Shown here piece by piece: positions 36,571 through 48,110 of a stretch of DNA of 64,000 bases. How positions within the stretch are numbered: position 1 is the stretch's first letter; every line of letters starts with the position of its first letter. Below the pieces are notes generated by a model that worked only from the letters and a program-made list of their open reading frames with translations, was not told where the DNA came from and searched no databases. The stretch lies in the NCBI RefSeq assembly GCF_027596085.1, contig NC_072467.1, positions 14,191,976-14,255,975 on the forward strand, given 5' to 3'. This stretch comes from Anoplopoma fimbria (lineage: Eukaryota; Chordata; Actinopteri; Perciformes; Anoplopomatidae). The position numbers and the translations under genes are program-made.

Positions 36571-38439
36571 TGTGAATCATCTCACGAAAACAATGAACTA
36601 AACTTTACCCTTAAATGTAATTCACAACAAAGTTTCACTGTATGGGAACATTATTTTTATGAGGTCGGTCCTGCTCTGCTTTAAGTTCAAAAACTTAAAG
36701 AACAAGCTTGATTGTGGTCCGCACTCAACCGTTGTCAGCCCTCGGTTCAGTTTGTAATTTGCTAAGTGATGATAATGCACACATAAAAACAAGCAATTGT
36801 CCCACATAGGCATGCAAATTAAGGGATTAACAATTTGTAATCCGTGGAAACGGAAACAAGAGTCAACACTATAGCAGCCGTTAATCGATTGTGGCCCCCA
36901 TTGGCCAGATAAGAGTAGTGAGGAGTCAGCAGTCAATGATGGAATAAAAGGGTCGATAAAATATTTCTTCATAAAGTGTGAATCACGTCAACCATGAGAG
37001 GTCCTTGGGCATACAGTCATAAATTGCCAAAAATATTAGACTGATTGGTCCAGCAGTATGCAAGACTAACCGTGGAAAGACAGACACAGAGATGCACACG
37101 CACACACAGAACAGAATACATAACATCCTGGCGGCTATAATGATTCCGCAGGTTGGATGGAGGACAGGGAAGAGGACAGGGGAGAGGGTTAATTACTGTA
37201 CTTAACTACTTGGCTTATGTAATGGAATAATTGCCCTGGGATGTGCTGTCACCCCTGGCATTCAGGCTTCACAGCCCTCAGAACTCAATATGAATAATTG
37301 CTGATGAAAAAGTGTGACCGTGAATGCCTAATGGTGTAATATTTATCCTCAGTGTTACTTTAGTGCATGTCTTCGACTGAAACTTTAATGTTTGGTTTTA
37401 AAATACACTTTCACTGAGGGATGGTGACTATTGGTCTTAAGAGAGTTAGTTGTTAGTTGTTAGTTGTTAACTGTTCCTTAACCCCCCAAGAGACATTTGT
37501 TTTATTATGTGAACATAGATTCTAGCTAAATGGAATGAAGCTTTAGGCTGTGACGGATATAAACATTCCAAACAATGTTGTTTTGCCTTCAGAGACTAAA
37601 ATATTCAGTACACAGAGTTTTTATAAACCAAATGGCCAGGTCCTTCCAAAACTATGGGCATTAATCTGCTGGTGGGAAAGCCTTAAGATTTCTGGGAAGG
37701 CTTTTTTCTACCACACCTCTGAATCACTGCCATCTTATAGGATCCGTTAAGTGATTCAAATGTGTTTGGTGTCATTGATAACTATTTCAGCGCAGGCAAC
37801 TAATTAGAGCTTTGTAGGTGGGACTTAGACCGGGAATGTCATCTTCATAAATATCTAGCTGACTCCATCCATGAACGTCTTTCAGAAAAAAAAATGCTAT
37901 AGAAATGTTGAGATAATGGGTTCAGCTGTACAGGTTTCTTTGTTGGTCAACTTGCAGGTATGAAAACTATTAAAATCAAAACATTTCTTTGATTGTCGTG
38001 AAAAAAAAAGAGAAATGCACTGGCAGCTGAAGCTTTGTGCATTGGGACATTTTCATGTTGAGGCTGTAAACACAGAAACAGTTAAGACTAAAAGTGTAAC
38101 TTTGGTATTTTTTCACTTGGACCCTATTTTTCTATATTTTTGAGCTAAGTGACTAATGGGGACAACAATATTTGAAAGCGGTCCAGTGATGACGGAGAAC
38201 TCTGACCGGCAGCCGCTGGTACATATTGTATGGTACAATTATTTTAGTGGATGTACATTGACAGTGAGGAGTTGCCCCGATACTCCAGGTTGAAAAACAC
38301 TAAGGTTACAAACTATCAACAACAGCTCTCATGTGTCCACATAATTCTAACCATGTAGTGTGCTGGACCCTTCACAATGGTGGGGCTCAAACTGCAACAT
38401 TTGGTCTGAGAGTAGTGTTTAAGGAATGACCATGGCACC

Positions 38440-38570
38440 AAGGGGTTTTGGGTGGGAGTTTTCCTTTTCGGATGGGAGGGTCCAAGGACAGAGGATGCTG
38501 ATGTTGCACAGCCCTCTGAGGCAAATTTGTGGTAAGTGATATTGGGCTGTACAAATTAAATTAAATTGAA
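38440..38570 (+). repeat. family-B repeat (LINE 3'-tail type)
   Basis: GGGAGTTTTCCTTTTCGGAT, GGTCCAAGGACAGAGGATGC, CAGCCCTCTGAGGCAAATTT and GTGATATTGGGCTGTACAAA, then AAATT repeats. This is the reverse orientation of the copy at 5076-5212. Confidence 0.65.
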
Positions 38571-38629
38571 AATTTTGTCCTGGGGTGGTGCTTGAGAAAA
38601 AGATCACGCAATAGAGAGGGTTTATCCTT

Positions 38630-38666
38630 TAGGATAAGCGGTTACAGATAATGGATGGACAGATAT
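38630..38666 (+). repeat. 3'-tail fragment of the same SINE family
   Basis: GGATAAGCGGTTACAGATAA followed by TGGATGGAC matches the tail end of the SINE at 56893-57243 (in its minus orientation). No head is present, so it is a remnant. Confidence 0.5.
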
Positions 38667-38924
38667 CTTGTGTTAAGGCCTTAGCACACCAAGTAAACAT
38701 TTTTGTATGTGTTTAAATTAGTCATCCCATTAAAACAGTTGCATTATATTACTCCATTGGTTGCAAAATGTATATATATGTAATACTAGACAAAATTGAA
38801 TTAATTACATGGGTGCAATGATAGCGCTAGTCCTAAATGGGGCTAATGAATGAATTACTTATGCAAATAGCTTTTGCCTGTCTAGAGCCAAATCACTACC
38901 ATCTGGTAGTACATCCTTTGCTTT

Positions 38925-39090
38925 GGTAAAGTGTAATTGCTAAATTCCCACCCATTGATACACTGACGGGGCTACCATGCAAGGTGCCACCTGCCCATCA
39001 GTACTATCTAACCATTCTTATCCATTCATACCTATTCATACACCGCAGGCACGGGGGCAAACTGTGATTAAGTAACTTGCCCAAGGGTTA
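38925..39090 (+). repeat. family-A dispersed repeat copy (partial)
   Basis: Central blocks shared with the other copies: CACCCATTGATACACTGACG, GGCTACCATGCAAGGTGCCA, CCTGCCCATCAG and ACTTGCCCAAGGG. Both outer ends are eroded. Confidence 0.55.
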
Positions 39091-41185
39091 GGGGTAGGGT
39101 CAGGGTTAGAAGATGAATAGACGAAGTGACTCAGCTTATCAGATGCCATTTTGGATGATGTTGGCATTTGTGGCGGCTTTGAATGGTCAAACAACTATGA
39201 CGAACCTGTTCCTCAAACTTTTTAACAACCGATAAGAAGTCAGCATTTAAACGCAATTGACAAAACGTTTGGTCCTATTTATTTTTAAATGTGCAGCAAT
39301 TTCTTACAAAAAGGATCGACTTGGTTTGCACAGTCCTGTGAGACAGACTGGAGGACTGGCGAGGGAGTCTCACTCCCTGGATGCTGTAATGTGCTCATCA
39401 CAGCCTGCATCCAACTGGGCCTGAAACTCACAGAAAGATTCAGCGCTGTGACCTCTAACTTTTAACAGACTGTCAAAGTCCTCCCCTGCATGAGCTCGCA
39501 CTGCTTGTACTGCATTCTAGCTGGCAGTGCTGTCTGCACGGCTGAATGGCTTCAGCACAGTGTGGGGGGGTGCGGTACACACACACACAAAATACACATC
39601 AAACCACTTGCAAGTGTCTTTTACTGTACACTCACCCACAAACACCCACACGTCCTCAACGATGGTTTGCTGAATGACTTGACCGTTCCGCCACTGGGTT
39701 GCAATTAGCGAGGCTGTAATGAGCTCTGGGACTCGCATCATCCAGCGGCATACATATAGATGCTATATAGAGGCTCCAACAAGGGAGAAGGACAGCGGAG
39801 CAAGCTGCACCAGCAAAGGACCCCTCAATCATTTCAACAACACTTTACTTGAACTGGTGTCTCTAATGCATCTTAAGAACATTGTGGATGAATGGGAATA
39901 TAGTAGCCGTATAGTATATTATAAGACTAATATTCCTGTGATGTAACACTGGTCAGCCAGCTCCAACAAGGGTCCGACAAGTAACTCGCACTTCTCCATA
40001 GACTCTCATGCAATGGTTTTAGATGTTCTTCATTTCTAGGCCGGTTTTGTGGATTTGGACCGAGTCTTGGTAAAACATTGTGTAACGGTGATACTCGTTA
40101 CCCGGAGAGGTTAAAAAGAGATATACGTTTCTAAAATTTTAAGTTTAGAAACCTGTGGAGCGGGTAAGACCTACCCGGCTTTACAGGAACACTGTTCATT
40201 TCATTATCTTCTGTCTTCTGATCACCAGGTGATGTAATGGTTTACTTTTACATGTTGATCTGTAGGCTTAACTTCTATTTTTATCTTTTTGTAAACTTGT
40301 TTTTACTGCTGAATCATTTTGACACGCTGGATATAATCTCGAAAGATTAGATTGCAGTTCATGACAGTGTGGGTCTATGGGCGCTCTGACAGATTGATGG
40401 TATAGCAACAAGGGGGGCGGGCTTGGCAGAGGGTCAATTAAATGTGAAGCTTTTCCAAAAACATCTAAAAAGGGCTCTATTGGAATTTGTTGATTTTACA
40501 AAACAAGATTAGGGGCTCCTGTGGAATAAACAAATTAGGATGCAGATGATTAAAAAACTTGGTATGGTTGCATAAAGACAGACAGTTATTATAGTGAGCA
40601 GTGTAACGAGTGTGATGATTTTATTTAACAAAGGCAATAGACCATCGCTGGGTCATACTTCGGTAGCACAATTGTTTCATCTCCAAAATGTTATGGAGCA
40701 TATATTTTGATGTGATGCAGCATAATAAATACATAATACACTTCATTGGAACTGAAGGCTCCATCGTAACCATGATGGTTTTTTTGTCATTTCAGCACTT
40801 CTGCTAGCATAATAGCTAATTAATTAGTATACTGAAACTGTGCCACAAGGTCACATGTGTCACTTTTTCTTTGTTAGTATCAATTTAGAGCCAAGTAACC
40901 ATGAGGTCGTAGGTCTTTAACTCTAATTTAAAATGATTTCTTTATTAGGTTTTCTAATTTAAATTGAAATGTGTTTACAGTACTATAAAAACATGTTTAA
41001 AATGGATTGTAAATGCTCTGAGATTTGGTTGGTGGTTGGGTTTGAGTGAGCAGACAATTCATTGATTTTGAAAGCTGTGGTCATTGACTGCATTTTGTGT
41101 TCAAGCATGAAAACTGTTCTGTTGTGCTGACTGTGTGCAGAGTTGAAAGTGAACTCAATAGTGAGAATTGCATGATAATAACCGT

Positions 41186-41202
41186 AAAAAAAAAAAAAAA
41201 AA
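41186..41202. repeat. A17 homopolymer
   Basis: Seventeen consecutive A in an AT-rich stretch. No retrogene sequence is seen beside it. Confidence 0.9.
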
Positions 41203-41341
41203 CTGTTGATTATGGGAAAAAAATATTTCAAAAATATAATGTAATAGACTAAAAGCATAAAATGTCATAAACTCATCATACAAGATCATGTGCCCATGTG
41301 AGAAAATACTAAACTAACATCAGAATGGTAAAGCGTATTCT

Positions 41342-41364
41342 ATGTGTGTGTGTGTGTGTGTGTG
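41342..41364. repeat. short TG microsatellite
   Basis: About 11 TG units. Confidence 0.9.
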
Positions 41365-41703
41365 ATTTTTAGTTTTGAAGATTATGATGGGTTTATGATC
41401 ACAAACACATGGCTGGAAGAAACACAGTTAAGACACACACACACATCACCAGTGGAAATATACAGCTGGTGATAATCGTGTGGATCTTGTGATGGATCAG
41501 CATCGCCATTGGCAACAACATCAGTGGTGTTTTGGTTTGTTTGCGAGTGTATGTGTGTGAGTTTGTTGGTGTGTATGTGTTGTCTCCCAGGGGATTCGCT
41601 GAGATTTATGTGGCTGTAAAGTCAAAGAGCGATTTGCTCCGCTGCAGAATACTATCTGTGTTCAATAGAGACACAGAGAAGGTGGAGAGACTTTAGGAAT
41701 AAC

Positions 41704-41750
<47 letters not shown>

Positions 41751-41757
41751 GAGAAAG
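41704..41757. repeat. GA-rich microsatellite
   Basis: (GA)n with GAAA interruptions. Confidence 0.95.
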
Positions 41758-42212
41758 GAGCAGGTAGCTAATCTCAGGCTTTTACAGAACCACGGTGGCT
41801 AAGATTCATGGGAAATGATGTTGTTGAATGTTAACAAGTAAATAATCATTTTTATCTTTTTTTTCTTTTTACAATGACAAGGCGCTCAAATTTCTGCTGT
41901 AAATGCCATTTTAGCAGATACAAGAAAAGTATCGGTGTGAATAGTCATCGTCAGTTGGAGGCTAGTGGAGCGGAGAGCAGTCAGACGATCAGACAGGTTG
42001 TAAACAAGCCCGAGCGTTTATCCACATCATGTACGACAAATTGAAAGTGAGCACACCAGAAATGTCGTTAAAAGTCCTTCATTGCAACAGACAGTTGATA
42101 ATGGAGAATGATTTGTTTCCAACTGTCTGATCATCTGAAGGTTGAGTTTTTTTGACCCATCTGACTTCTTTTTAGTGATGTCAGCGCCTTACCAAATCTC
42201 AGCAACGACCTC

Positions 42213-42485
42213 AATTAGTGCATTGTGCAGCATTTAGGGGGATCTATTGGCAGAAATGGAATATAATAATAAGTGTGTTTTCTTAAGTGTATAATCACCT
42301 GAAAATAAGAATCTTTTTGTTTTCGACACCATAGAAAAAGCTGTTTCTACATATGGAGCAGGTATTCTGCATAAAACTGGCCATCGTGTTTCTACAGTAG
42401 GCCAGAACGGACAGGAAGTTCCCAGTTGGTTTCATCTGCATCTTCACCTCTAGATGTGGCCGGATCCTACACATTGGCCCTTTAA
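42213..42485. mobile_element. family-D MITE-like copy
   Basis: Shares the internal order of the 44728-45085 copy: GGGGGATCTATTGGCAGAAA, CACCTGAAAATAAGAATC, TTTCTACAGTAGGCCAGAAC, CTCTAGATGTGGCCGGATCC and ends ACACATTGGCCCTTTAA. It is diverged and shortened in the middle. It is non-coding. Confidence 0.6.
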
Positions 42486-44727
42486 GGAAAACTCAGCGAA
42501 CAAAAGTCCCTTCCCTTGGTCTCTTTGGGTGCTTTCACACCAATAGCTGGGTTCTGACTAAGGGAACACACTTATGTTATTTTGGTGTCGCAAAGAAATA
42601 ACTGATTATAAGCAGTAATAGTAATATTGGACTGCAATAGACCACATTTTCTGAAAACAATTAAAGGCAGGACCGTAACAAAGCCTCTTTGCGTTTGCCC
42701 AGATGACTGGTGCTAACGTAGAGATGAGGCATTGTTTTGATCAGGGAAAATACCTGCGGTGTTAACAGATGATTTGCATAAATAGATTATACCTACATTT
42801 ATTTAAATAGGTTTTATTTACACCAGCATGAAACATGGCCAATACTAGCTGACATAAAAGAACAATTAAACTTGCCCAATTGAAACAAATTCCTGACGAC
42901 ATCTGTCTATGTTTCTATTGTAGATGACTTAGGCGACTTGCTTTGTTTGGGCTGTGCAGTCCTTTCCACTTTTAGTATATTTACTGGTGGATTACAGCAA
43001 TGCAAGCCTACAGTGCCAAGCACACCTAATAGGTATTTATTTTTCTTGCAAAATGTCAAAGGTTCGCTTAAAAGTTGCATGACAATTGAATGGAAAGACG
43101 GCTTTTGGTCTGACGGGCACTTCAGGGGGTTCAGAGGAGTTGTTGATTCATGCTTCTTGGAGCGCCGGTTTACTTTTCAGAGGATAGTAATAACTTATGG
43201 AGTCAAAGTGAGGTGACAGTTGGGGGATATAAGCCAAATGGAAGCCACAAGTGAAAACACAAGCAACTCCTGGCCTTTGTTTTTGAGAATGTTTTGTTCT
43301 TGAATGCTGCGCAGCACCACATTGGCTGAGTTCAGAGTCAATACGTGAATTCATTTGAGCTGCAGAATCTTTAATTAGATTCATAAAAGGATACATTTTA
43401 GCCTCAGCCTGCTGTTAAGGGAGAACAAAACTGAATTTAAAACTCTGTGTTTGGACGTTACTTGCTGAAATGCACATTCAGATTCTTAGTTGTCTTAGTT
43501 GTCTTAATTGACTTCGCTCTTTCGGGTTGTATGCCCACAGGTTCCTTGTCCCTTTGTGAACCAGATATTTTCTAAGACAGTTGTTCTGTTTTTGTACTGA
43601 TGTTTCAATCAGGACTGTCCAACCATGTCTCAAAGTGCCCCAACTGTGAGTCACCTACAGTGTTGCATCATAGATGTAGAAAATAACTGTTGACTTGTAT
43701 GCTTATGGGTCTTTAATCTGTTAATCAAATAAGAGTTTAGCTGATTTTTTAGGTAACAAAACCTGGGTTTGGCACTAGAATCAAGTTCAAAGTTGGGCTC
43801 AACCAAAGGCTTTGTTCATGGTAACATGGCGAATACTAAGTCAAAACTTCACTCGGTAAAACGTTCTTTGAATTAAAAATAAAGTTGTCTATTCTGACAC
43901 TGCTGCTTTTGGCTAAAAAACGTAGCTTTGTTGTCGAGTGCACACACATTTGTAAAACCATGGTGATTGAGGTCCTTCATATTTGTAGTTGGTCCAATTT
44001 GGTCCAAATCAAAGGAAAAAACTATGAACTCGTATGGACTGACTGTTATCATTATCATTAGCACCTTATGGACCCCAGGTCAAAACTAGTATAAAGTGAG
44101 ACTACAACTAAATCTCATACAGCATGGGCCCTGCAATAATTTGAGGTATATTTGGGATCAAGTGTTGCATTCTGCATTTCAGCATTCTCTGATATTCCCA
44201 AATCAGAGACTGTTTACATATGTAGGCCTCTGATCTTCAGAATCTTTAACTGAAATTTTAAACAACAGCCAATATTGATTGTACCAATGCTTTTATCTAA
44301 CTCTAACAAAGTGGTTAGGGTTAGGATTAGGCTACCGCAATGTGAACCAAATATTACATTACCCGCAACTGGTTCAAGACGTTAACCACCTGCAAAACGT
44401 AAGGACACTATGCAAAAGGCTGCCCCCGGCTTCATTATAGTGACCCTGTAGGCTTCTGCCCAATCTGCACAATATCATGAGTTGGGATGAGGGATCTAGT
44501 TGGCATATGCATTGTCACCTGCTCCAAGTACTTTGCTGTGTTGATCCCTGGATTTACTGTACTGTACAGGTCATACTGCCTTGATTTAACCTGCTTTTGC
44601 ACTGCCTTTCTCCTTCAAAAGCTTATCTGATGCCAGGATTACAGCAGATGGGTGGGGAAAACAACTGACCAGAGGGGGTAAGATACTAAGATAGGAAGGT
44701 AAGGTACTAAAAGGTACTCGCCATTTA

Positions 44728-45085
44728 AAGGTACAATGTGTAACGTTTAAGGGGGATCTATTTGCAAACAAGAAATATATCGTTATTAAGTATTTTTTCT
44801 GTAGTGTAAAACCAACTGAAAATAATAGTCATTGTGTGTTAGTACTTTAGAATGAGCAGTTTATATCTACATACGGATCCAATCCTCTTCTTAAAGGCGG
44901 TCGACCTGTTTCTACAGTATCCCAAACGGACAAACCAAACAACGGCTCTAGATAGGGCAATTCACGTTTTGCGATGGCCACCACAGTTCCCCTACATGCT
45001 TTGCACATGGGAGAAGCTTCAGTTGGTTGCAATATGCAACCTCGCCGCTAGATGCCGCCAAATCCTAATACCTGGACCATTCAGT
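44728..45085. mobile_element. family-D MITE-like copy
   Basis: The left end TTTAAAGGTACAATGTGTAA and the right end AAATCCTAATACCTGGACC are loosely inverted. The body shares blocks with 42213-42485: GGGGGATCTATT near the left end, ACTGAAAATAA, TTTCTACAGTA, and GCTAGATG..GCC..ATCCTA near the right end. This teleost repeat commonly ends in CCTTTAA, consistent with a TTAA-target DNA transposon, but that class is inference. A 105-codon open frame starting at 44852 runs through and past the repeat and is not a gene. Confidence 0.6.
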
Positions 45086-45431
45086 AACTGTTTTTTAGTT
45101 TTTGTGTATGTTCATGGAGGTTGGTTGCATTATGAAACATCATTAACACTGGATATGACACATAAATAACGTTGAACAGGCATAACAGGACAAAAACAAG
45201 ACATATTGTGTCGTCTGAGGGGTACAACTTTTGACTGCCGAAATGAATAGAGTACGGCACAAACACAACACGCCAACAATTTATCTTTTTTCTCAATACA
45301 TAAAGCCTCGGGCCACAGCTATTGCCGGCAAGAAGGCATGAAATTTGTGAAAATTAAAAAAAGATCCATAAACATACTACATATTACAACACCGGCACAG
45401 TATGTGGGTCCATCCAAAAATATGTACTTAC

Positions 45432-45620
45432 ACGTGGCGGGTTTGTTACAGTTGTGTCCATGTCTGAAGTACTGTGGGTTCTCAATGACAGGGATCCTGG
45501 TCATTCCGATCACCACGGCATCCGGCCCGGCATCCATTGAACAGGGGCTGATAATCCCATGATTCACATGATGAAGGGGGCTGGCGGAGTCTTCCTCACC
45601 ACTTATCACTGCTACCGGCC
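45432..45620 (-). CDS. ntrk3: ntrk3 juxtamembrane exon (NPQY Shc/FRS2 docking site)
   Basis: Seen: the minus strand encodes [18 protein letters not shown], later [17 protein letters not shown] and GHNCNKPAT. The acceptor is tttcag before GG (completing a Gly codon) and the donor is GTAAGT at 45426-45431. The 189-bp exon ends one base into a Tyr codon that the next exon completes. Known: this is the cytosolic segment just inside the membrane of neurotrophin receptors. The tyrosine of NPQY, once phosphorylated, recruits Shc and FRS2 and feeds Ras/MAPK and PI3K signalling. The [12 protein letters not shown] and GHNC.KP strings match TrkC and differ from the TrkB equivalents ([12 protein letters not shown]; no GHNC), so I call ntrk3. 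The exon that should precede it (transmembrane, ending one base into the Gly codon) was not found up to 64000. Whether this is paralogue a or b of a duplicated fish gene cannot be told. Confidence 0.95.
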
Positions 45621-45859
45621 CTGAAAGGACAGAATCACAGACTTAATACCTGTAGGCAAACAAAAGCCAAAACTTCATAAATTCTAGCTTAATATTTACG
45701 TGGCCTGGTCCAACAAAAATACGTGAAATGACCGCAGCCTCTTAAAAGCATATTACATGGTGATGGAAAAGAAATAATGGCAATGGAATATCAACCTTTG
45801 TTATGGTGCACACACAAATTCCCAAGTTCAACAAAAATACATTTTAATCAAAGTCCCCA

Positions 45860-46040
45860 TGGGGAACAGGTTGGGGACAAATGGATGGATGAGCTATAAA
45901 CGGGAGACCGTTGTTTATGTCATAGTTTAAAGTCAATGTTGACTTTGTTAAATTGCAATGGCTATGTAAGTTACGTTATATCAAAGCAAACCTTCAGTCA
46001 TTCAAAATTACGCAGTTATGTATTTTTTTCCTAAACATAA
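45860..46040 (+). repeat. family-C dispersed repeat copy
   Basis: AACAGGTTGGGGACAAATGG, AACGGGAGACCGTTGTTTAT, AAAGTCAATGTTGACTTTGT and TATGTAAGTTACGTTATATC. Diverged, but in the family order. Confidence 0.45.
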
Positions 46041-47119
46041 ATTATATTATCAAATGTTTCTGTAATGCAGTGTTAATTATTTCTTTGAGATAACGTTTAT
46101 TTTCTAATAGAAATCCTGGTTTGTAATTGAAGATGAGGGATGGAGGGACTATGAAGAGGAAGAATGGGAAGTGGAGTGAAGAAGAATGATAGTGTAGGAC
46201 CGACAGTCAATCAGTTGCAACGTTATCCGTCAGCAATCCAGAATCAAAGTTGCTAGTTATTGAACTGGTCAGCAAAATATGTATGCAGCCAGACTGTCAG
46301 TCATCCAGTCACTAAATCATGCTATCTCTAATGTGTATCAATTATTCAGTAAGTGAGTCAGCAAAACTGCTGGGTAGTTAGCCAGTCAACTAATCGTCAT
46401 CATATCCCAACAGACATATTAGGGTGTGATAATCAAAATTGTAATCAGAATGAACAGAAGATGATGAATACCATCTTGTCATTCAGATTAATTCAGCTAT
46501 AGAGTCCTCAAATTTTCCATTCCATTCTTTGAAAACGTATTAGAGCGTAGATTAAGACACTTTGTGACAGTAAATAGATTAACTCCCAAATGCAGATGAC
46601 TAATTGATGTAAAGATGAAGAAAGACCTACACCCGGCCCTCGATTCAATTATGAACAGCTCTCTTGTGACAGGCTACTTTAAACAGGCCCCCATTTCCCT
46701 GCAGCTGAAAAATACATCAAATATAGACCAATCTCCAAACTGCCATTCCTGTCCAAAACAACAAAAATAAAGTATTGTTTGTCCAATTTCTGGATATTCT
46801 GGAAAACTGATTTTCTGCAAACGAAACTCAACGGAGAGTCAGCTCATGTCACATTCTCTGATGTGAGTGGGCTCCACTGAGAGTTCTGTACTGCCCTTAC
46901 TTTATAACAGTGCTTCACTTCACACTACTGATCACAGGGGCCAGTTCTTTGTTCAGTTGGTTTGGTTTGACAGAGAGGGGTTACAGAAAGTTTGAAACAG
47001 CTAAAAACAAATCTAATAAAAAAAAAAGTATGGAGTTAGGGCAGAAAAAAGGTATTATACCAGGAGGCAAACTCTGTTTCTGAAAGGTGAAGCTCATGCT
47101 GAAGTACCTTAAACTAGCA

Positions 47120-47660
47120 TTATTTCTAATGGCCATCAGGGGGCGACTCATCTGGTTGTATAGAAGTCTATGAGAAAATTACCCTACTTATTATTTAATT
47201 CATTACCTCAGTTAACATTGTAAACATGAGTTAATGGTCTAAATGACTAGTTTCTAGACTTCTTCAATAAAGCATGATGTTCAGTAAGTAGAACATGGTC
47301 CCATTTAGAGTCAAATAGACCATAAAAAATGTGATGCTTTAGGGCGTGGCCACCTTGTGATTGACAGGTGGCTAACGTTATCCAGTCTTGGAGCTGTCCG
47401 TGTATTCTTCTTAGAACTATTACTACTACTTTCACTGTGTGTCTTCAGTTCATGAAAGGTAATTCTATCATTTAGATTTTCTCAAAAACTGTCTAATACA
47501 GGTTATCAGTTGTGATTTGCTCCAACCTGCAACCCTTCTGGTTGCAAAAAAAACAGGATGGTGATGGCCACAAACCAAGATGCCGTCGGCAAAATGCTGA
47601 ATTTGAGGGTTCAAAACTGTAGTCCAGAAACCAATGGACACGGTGACTACATCGACTTCT
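47120..47660 (-). repeat. family-E repeat copy (inverted relative to 31975-33500)
   Basis: CCATCAGGGGGCGACTCATC, GTTGTATAGAAGTCTATGAG, TACCTCAGTTAACATTGTAA, ACTTCTTCAATAAAGCATGA, CACCTTGTGATTGACAGGTG and GGTTGCAAAAAAAACAGGAT lie in the reverse order of the 31975-33500 copy. An open frame at 47493-47867 overlaps it and is not a gene. Confidence 0.6.
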
Positions 47661-47689
47661 TATAAACAGTCTATGGTTCAGATGTTGAG

Positions 47690-48110
47690 GCAGGAGATTG
47701 GGGCAGAGGACAAAGGTTAGAGATACAGGATGCTTAGAAGTAGAAAAATGAACCGAAGTTTTATATTCATAGCTTCGGCCATCATCCTTATCAGTCAGAG
47801 GGCCGCATCCCCGGGTCTCAGCAATGAAGTGAGTTAAGTGTTTTCTTATCGACCAGAAGGATGGCAAAAACTGATGAATATCGAAGCTCGCCTTTAAACG
47901 GAGTGATGGAAGTTTAGATGTGGAGAGTCTGGCGGAACTTTATGAGATAGATACAGAGCTCTACCAGGTGGAGGAAGAGCTTTAATGGTAACATCAGTGG
48001 TTTGAGATGCAGAGGGTGAGGTTCAGAGATACAGCAGGCGGTTTAAAGGCAAAAGAGGAGCTTTAGAAGTAGAGCAGTGGTTTAGTGGACTGGAGGAGAG
48101 GATTTTTTAG
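47690..48110. repeat. degenerate purine-rich tandem sequence
   Basis: Recurring variants of GAGCTTTAGAAGTAGAGCAG, GAGGTTCAGAGATACAGCAG and GTGGTTTAG, spaced about 20-45 bp apart. It is a decayed satellite-like patch rather than a gene. Confidence 0.45.

Larger units (their letters stand above)
31454..45431 (-). other. ntrk3: ntrk3 intron between juxtamembrane and first kinase exon (14 kb)
   Basis: Donor GTAAGT at 45431, acceptor ctcag at 31454. In mammals the exons for the truncated, kinase-less TrkC isoform lie in this intron. I searched by eye for their conserved strings (for example YIYEEPEV, VNVYFSKGRHGF) on the minus strand and found no convincing match. Recognised contents: family-E repeat split by a hAT element (31975-33500), TG tracts (33794-34016), family-C copies (35335-35590 and 36390-36570), family-A and -B copies (38440-39090), GA tract (41704-41757) and two family-D MITE-like copies (42213-42485 and 44728-45085). 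39100-42200 and 42500-44700 hold no supported gene. Confidence 0.65.

Noticed and set aside
43873..44064. Minus-strand KDLNHHG string resembling part of the truncated TrkC isoform exon
   Set aside because: Only a few residues fit, in the wrong order relative to the mammalian exon, with no suitable splice sites.
44852..45169. 105-codon + strand frame
   Set aside because: Starts within and runs past a family-D repeat copy, has no domain and no codon signal.
47493..47867. 124-codon minus-strand frame
   Set aside because: Overlaps a family-E repeat and low-complexity purine-rich sequence; no recognisable motif.
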